Assembly: GCF_020736845.1 (NCBI RefSeq)
Contig: NZ_JAFFQR010000063.1
Span: forward strand, 62,001-126,000
Reading direction: 5' to 3'
Source of the DNA: Paenibacillus farraposensis
Lineage (GTDB): Bacteria; Bacillota; Bacilli; Paenibacillales; Paenibacillaceae
Length of the DNA stretch: 64,000 nucleotides
A program made the position numbers and the translations under genes. The first letter of the stretch is position 1. Each line of letters starts with the position of its first letter. Below the pieces are notes generated by a model. The model saw only the letters and a list, made by a program, of their open reading frames with translations, did not search any database and had not been told where the DNA came from. Positions 61,301-64,000 of this stretch are shown piece by piece.

Positions 61301-63810
61301 ATCTGGCCGGAAATTTGAAGACCGTTCAGTATCCTGATGGGCAAAAAAATGTGTATTCTTATGACGAATTGGGCAGACGTACACTGCTTGAAAAAGCAAG
61401 CGGTGGAACAACACTAAATATTTACGATACGGATGGAAACATCACCCGTATGCTGACAGGGAAATCGGAAGCGATCACCTTTCAATATGACGCGGACGGG
61501 CTCGTTACCGAAGCGGCGGGTCCAGATTTTAAAACCAACTACACTTACGATCATGCTGGACGAAGAAAAAGCATGACAGATGGGCAGGGAACGACCTCTT
61601 ATGCCTATGATTCATCCGATGGGTCGTTGACCGGGCTGAAATACCCGGACGGCACGCAAATAAACTATGAGTATAACAAGCAGTCTCGTACAGGCTACGT
61701 GCTGACAGATGCTGCTGGAGCATCAATGCACGTCCAAGCCAAGCTGGATAGCCTCGGCAGGGTTACTCAAATGGACATTAGTGCTGGAGTCGGTACAGCA
61801 AGCGTGCAGAGTCTGCCAGGAGCGAGTGCTGCTGTAGGCGGATCACTGGATCGTATGACGTTTGATTATGCTCCTAATGGTTTGCTGAAAGGTCAATCTT
61901 CGAGCAGAGGGCTGAATACACGATTCAGCTATAATGGACTGGATTTGTCAGGGGTTACGGTGGAGCAAGGGGGTACGGCATTACACCAATTTGGTTATGA
62001 ACGGGATGGAAATAAAAACATCATCGGAAGAACACAAAACGGAAAAACGGATCAATTTGGATATGACCCGTTAAACCGAATTGCCAGCGAAGCCGCAGGT
62101 GAGAAGAACAAGACCTACGGCTACGATCCGAACGGCAACCGAAACACCGAAGGCAGCGGCAAAGTGTTCGGTATGAAAAACGCCAGTTATGGATATGATT
62201 CCGTCGGTCATCTGACAAAGGTGATTGGTGAAGGCAAAGAGGTTAAATACAGCTATAACGGAGACGGGCTGCTGTATGAGCGTACAGAAGACGGTAAAAC
62301 AACCCGGTATTACTATGATGAAGAAGCGAAGCTGATTGCAGAAGCTGAGGTCACGGGCGGAACAGCGAAGATTATGTACGCCTATGTGTATGACTTGTCC
62401 GGTCAACTGTGGGCCAGACAAGACAGGGCCAGCGGGCAACTGCAATACTATCAGTTGAATGGCCACGGTGATGTGGTAGGTTTGAGTGATAACACAGGCA
62501 AGCAGCTGAATAGTTACACCTACGACATCTGGGGTGGCCCGGAGACGGTGAAAGAGACCGTACCGAACGTGCTGCGCTATGCTGGTGAGTATTGGGACGA
62601 CACGACGGGGCTCCAGTATTTGCGGGCACGTTGGTACGATCCAGGTACAGCCCGCTTTATGGGCGAGGATACGTATCAGGGCGAGATTAGTGATCCGCAG
62701 AGTTTGAACTGGTATGCGTATGTAGCTAATAATCCGCTTGGATATGTAGACCCTAGTGGGCATGAATTTATGCCTACCACAAAAGGCGGAATATTTTATA
62801 CTAACCAGAAGACGATTATTCATTGTCAAAGAGTAGGCATGGGGACTTGTTGGAATGAGTTTAAAGCAGGAACTATGCAGGCATCCATGGCCGTAGCGAA
62901 TTTCTTGATAGTGGATGATATCAACACGATACTTGATCCCAAATCGTCCACATATGACAAAACACTTGCGCTGGCAGGATTTATACCTGTTGGTAAGTTT
63001 ATTAAAGGCGGAAAATTGATCATACAGCTGACGAGTAAGGAGGGAAGATACGTTGAGCGTTCTGTTAAATTGACAGAAAAAAATCTGAAATTGGCCAAGG
63101 CGCTCCCTTGTAACTGCTTTACGGCGGGGACTAAAGTTCAAACAGACGAAGGGGAGAAACCTATCGAGGACATTCAAGTCGGAGATAAGGTTCTTTCCAA
63201 GAATGAAGAGACTGGTGAGGTAGCTTACAAAGAGGTTACGGCAACGTTCAATCATGAGACGGATGAGATTTACAAGATTCATGTGGGCGGTCAAGAAATT
63301 GAATCTACATTTAATCATCCGTTTTATGTGAAAGACAAAGGATGGACGTTCGTCAAAGACCTCAAGGTCGGTGACTTGCTTGTTCAGAGCGATGGGAATA
63401 CACTCAAGATAGAGAGCATCGAACTGGAACATAAGCACGTCACGGTTTACAACATGACGGTTGATGAGTTCCATACGTATTTTGTCAGTGACCTTGGGAT
63501 TTGGGTGCATAATTCGAATTGTAATTTAGCGAGTCCCAAACGAACTAATCATATTCTTAATGGAGACAAAAGCGGCGGCGGTCATATGTGGCCGGGTGCA
63601 CCCGGAAAATCCGTCTTCCCTAAATCGTGGGATGCAGATAAGATTATGAATAATGTTTCCGATATCGTAACCGACCCAAGTCTAAACTGGGCAAAAGGAA
63701 AAGTTGTAAACGGAGTACAGCGATACGAGGTAATAGGTGTTCGTGATGGTATCAAAGTTAAAGTTATTACTGATGGAAAAGATATTATTACGGCATATCC
63801 AATCAAATAG
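58393..63810 (+). CDS. RHS/YD-repeat polymorphic toxin with pretoxin-HINT and EndoU nuclease tip
   Basis: About 1805 residues from GTG 58393 (AGGGGTGAG upstream); an ATG at 58369 in the same frame is an alternative. Signal peptide (YICSLLCVVMLLGSGSTWAY), a spacer, then YD repeats from about 300 to 1400 (many like YTYDLAGNLKTVQYPDG). The RHS core follows (LQYLRARWYDPGTARFMGED). Near residue 1575 a HINT domain starts with CFTAGTKVQTDEG and ends GIWVHN, typical of self-cleaving pretoxin-HINT modules. The last 90 residues (NHILNGDKSGGGHMWPGAPG to the end) match bacterial EndoU RNases, with both catalytic His. It is exported and releases an RNA-cleaving tip into rivals. Confidence 0.92.
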   Translation: MFKRYICSLLCVVMLLGSGSTWAYGAGGTGTETVSQSSPFSAPQIITRAWLVQHTGKDQTWVNAQLSKGYTLYDIYKAWQKDGGENSLPEQSPSLWVQQNGLELSAKAKTEPSDESADLKAGEKPTQAVQDEETAQQQQKAENEWESTKPSTIEVDVPSVPNVSDSVYTPIPRENGLNGQDLLKQSLLQMSATMAVYAPLDQAALAQSRLSDDTSRYGLDYGDNSVSTASGQLVVRNTDLVLPGSLPFALTRVYNSSFANNQIGVQQNEGLYTNTSAIREEEAASNLGRGWKWDLPHMQKQDGKRYLYMPGTGSYKLKDDLQLEGYAYKDLKISTDQSASVQGASSKYKIAELNGNDYYLDQDGYLILIQDAYKNRVEFDYTSSDGIKRIRSIRNNDGRELVFTYASGQIVVKEQGTDHQYTYRQSDEGSSKVLTEVLDSLSRSTSYAYTFMDAPFNLVANGEGKAGALQQNETALLTRIVRPTSSITDIRYEAYNKQIGVYGTQGVFKVVSRADVYSTTAGNRFLNKMDFTYSGEDLASHGKNAKWTVVVKGARTTETFHFGKTFRGDNTPEKLVLDRYDQEGDSTGYHVDYTYNDAMGWNLPVQMRETYTESGSASEPVTTSYDYNEYGLPLKMSQSTGAETVHTYKVSNEPFFWVQPVQTVTKISEGKSLTTVRTYKTEGTLNELKKYEGTDQGKLLLHSYTFYNAKGNVSGREVLIDNRNYADTSIDYKSPYGSQLPTKQLLPKGVEYTYDYYPTGEIKSQTDAKRKTKSYVYDASGRVTKVTYPDGTQTVVEYKDDTNDVTVTGPDGVSVERLYNPFGQMLQEQVDDAIYGYGYDDNGDMVESTDAEQATTRYAYDAFGRPVKTTYADGTTDTVAYNAVDHTVTQTDASGYRMREVSDALGRVISTQEAKNGSFQPLESLSYNDAGMVTSRTDGNGQRMLYAYDALGQMTSVTDPSGQQVSYTYDLAGNLKTVQYPDGQKNVYSYDELGRRTLLEKASGGTTLNIYDTDGNITRMLTGKSEAITFQYDADGLVTEAAGPDFKTNYTYDHAGRRKSMTDGQGTTSYAYDSSDGSLTGLKYPDGTQINYEYNKQSRTGYVLTDAAGASMHVQAKLDSLGRVTQMDISAGVGTASVQSLPGASAAVGGSLDRMTFDYAPNGLLKGQSSSRGLNTRFSYNGLDLSGVTVEQGGTALHQFGYERDGNKNIIGRTQNGKTDQFGYDPLNRIASEAAGEKNKTYGYDPNGNRNTEGSGKVFGMKNASYGYDSVGHLTKVIGEGKEVKYSYNGDGLLYERTEDGKTTRYYYDEEAKLIAEAEVTGGTAKIMYAYVYDLSGQLWARQDRASGQLQYYQLNGHGDVVGLSDNTGKQLNSYTYDIWGGPETVKETVPNVLRYAGEYWDDTTGLQYLRARWYDPGTARFMGEDTYQGEISDPQSLNWYAYVANNPLGYVDPSGHEFMPTTKGGIFYTNQKTIIHCQRVGMGTCWNEFKAGTMQASMAVANFLIVDDINTILDPKSSTYDKTLALAGFIPVGKFIKGGKLIIQLTSKEGRYVERSVKLTEKNLKLAKALPCNCFTAGTKVQTDEGEKPIEDIQVGDKVLSKNEETGEVAYKEVTATFNHETDEIYKIHVGGQEIESTFNHPFYVKDKGWTFVKDLKVGDLLVQSDGNTLKIESIELEHKHVTVYNMTVDEFHTYFVSDLGIWVHNSNCNLASPKRTNHILNGDKSGGGHMWPGAPGKSVFPKSWDADKIMNNVSDIVTDPSLNWAKGKVVNGVQRYEVIGVRDGIKVKVITDGKDIITAYPIK

Positions 63811-63826
63811 AGGAAGGATAGGTCAG

Positions 63827-64000
63827 ATGGATGTAAAAAGGGGAATCGAAGATTTACTGAATCTGGTTAAGATACCTCCAGAGGATAGCGAAAAGGTATG
63901 TGAGTACTTGGAGTATGATGAATGGGGGGTTGCTCTCGAACACTTTAGTGCGACTGTTCTTGATGAGGGTATTGAAATTAATGAGTTAATTTATTCTCTA
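63827..64000 (+). CDS. Probable EndoU immunity protein (MafI-like), truncated by window edge
   Basis: 58 codons are visible from ATG 63827, 16 bases after the toxin stop, with AGGAAGG upstream. It reads MDVKRGIEDLLNLVKIPPED, then VCEYLEYDEWGVALEHFSAT. The acidic, helical start and the EYLEY-EWG-ALE pattern resemble MafI-type immunity proteins that guard against EndoU toxins. Position directly behind the toxin tip supports the role. Confidence 0.7.
   Translation, partial: MDVKRGIEDLLNLVKIPPEDSEKVCEYLEYDEWGVALEHFSATVLDEGIEINELIYSL

Noticed and set aside
62071..63510. 479-codon open frame on the minus strand
   Set aside because: It is antisense to the RHS/HINT gene, shows no domain or start signal and mirrors the codon bias of the plus-strand gene.
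1..64000. CRISPR arrays, rRNA and tRNA genes
   Set aside because: No regularly spaced short repeats and no cloverleaf or rRNA sequence was recognised by eye; a dedicated tRNA or CRISPR scan was not possible.

Overview
The window looks like a chromosomal segment of Paenibacillus, most likely the P. polymyxa group. The evidence is strong Gram-positive ribosome binding sites, many plant-polysaccharide enzymes, small tiny-membrane (YjcZ-type) sporulation proteins, Spo0E-like peptides, and a relic of the bifunctional beta/alpha-amylase known from P. polymyxa. This assignment is by recognition only; no database was searched.

Layout. 0-5.2 kb: end of a GH1 glucosidase, its GntR/UTRA regulator, a secreted GH43 galactanase-like enzyme with a C-terminal carbohydrate-binding domain, and flavohaemoglobin (hmp). 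5.3-7.5 kb: a peptide quorum-sensing module (AbrB-like gene, divergent HTH-TPR receptor, overlapping 41-aa pro-peptide, Spo0E-like protein) whose receptor is broken by two frameshifts. 7.5-14.5 kb: an AT-rich accessory zone with many very small genes, a putative type I toxin-antitoxin locus, tandem YjcZ-family proteins, duplicated gene scraps, frameshifted genes and an IS3 relic. 14.7-22.2 kb: DUF2339 membrane protein, NSS transporter, OatA-like acyltransferase/SGNH protein, polysaccharide deacetylase. 22.2-26.4 kb: pectin cluster (GH105, GPH-family symporter, PL9 pectate lyase). 26.7-28.4 kb: signal peptidase I and the amylase relic. 28.5-34.2 kb: xylan cluster (GH67 alpha-glucuronidase, GH52 beta-xylosidase, divergent AraC regulator). 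34.2-37.3 kb: EthD protein, TetR regulator and a run of gene fragments. 37.3-42.7 kb: amidohydrolase, FetAB-like exporter, a TetR/metallo-hydrolase pair sharing an operator. 42.8-46.8 kb: a nitric-oxide/oxygen detoxification operon (flavodiiron protein, reductase, rubredoxin, FNR-like regulator) with a divergent cupin gene. 47.0-51.1 kb: gene scraps and a YesN/YesM two-component pair. 51.2-54.3 kb: a small secreted protein and a second quorum-sensing module, its receptor cut by one nonsense codon. 55.1-64.0 kb: a 1081-aa repeat protein, an RHS polymorphic toxin with pretoxin-HINT and EndoU tip, and the start of its probable immunity gene.

Main threads. (1) Two paralogous receptor/peptide/Spo0E modules of the RRNPP class (closest known: the Alo systems of P. 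polymyxa) keep intact peptide and Spo0E genes while both receptor reading frames are interrupted. (2) The FNR-like regulator keeps the iron-sulphur ligands and the recognition helix of FNR. Matching boxes sit near -41.5 in front of the flavodiiron operon, the cupin gene and, about 42 kb away, hmp, which suggests one local NO/low-oxygen regulon. (3) The RHS-EndoU system has an unusual upstream partner that itself ends in a YD-type repeat.
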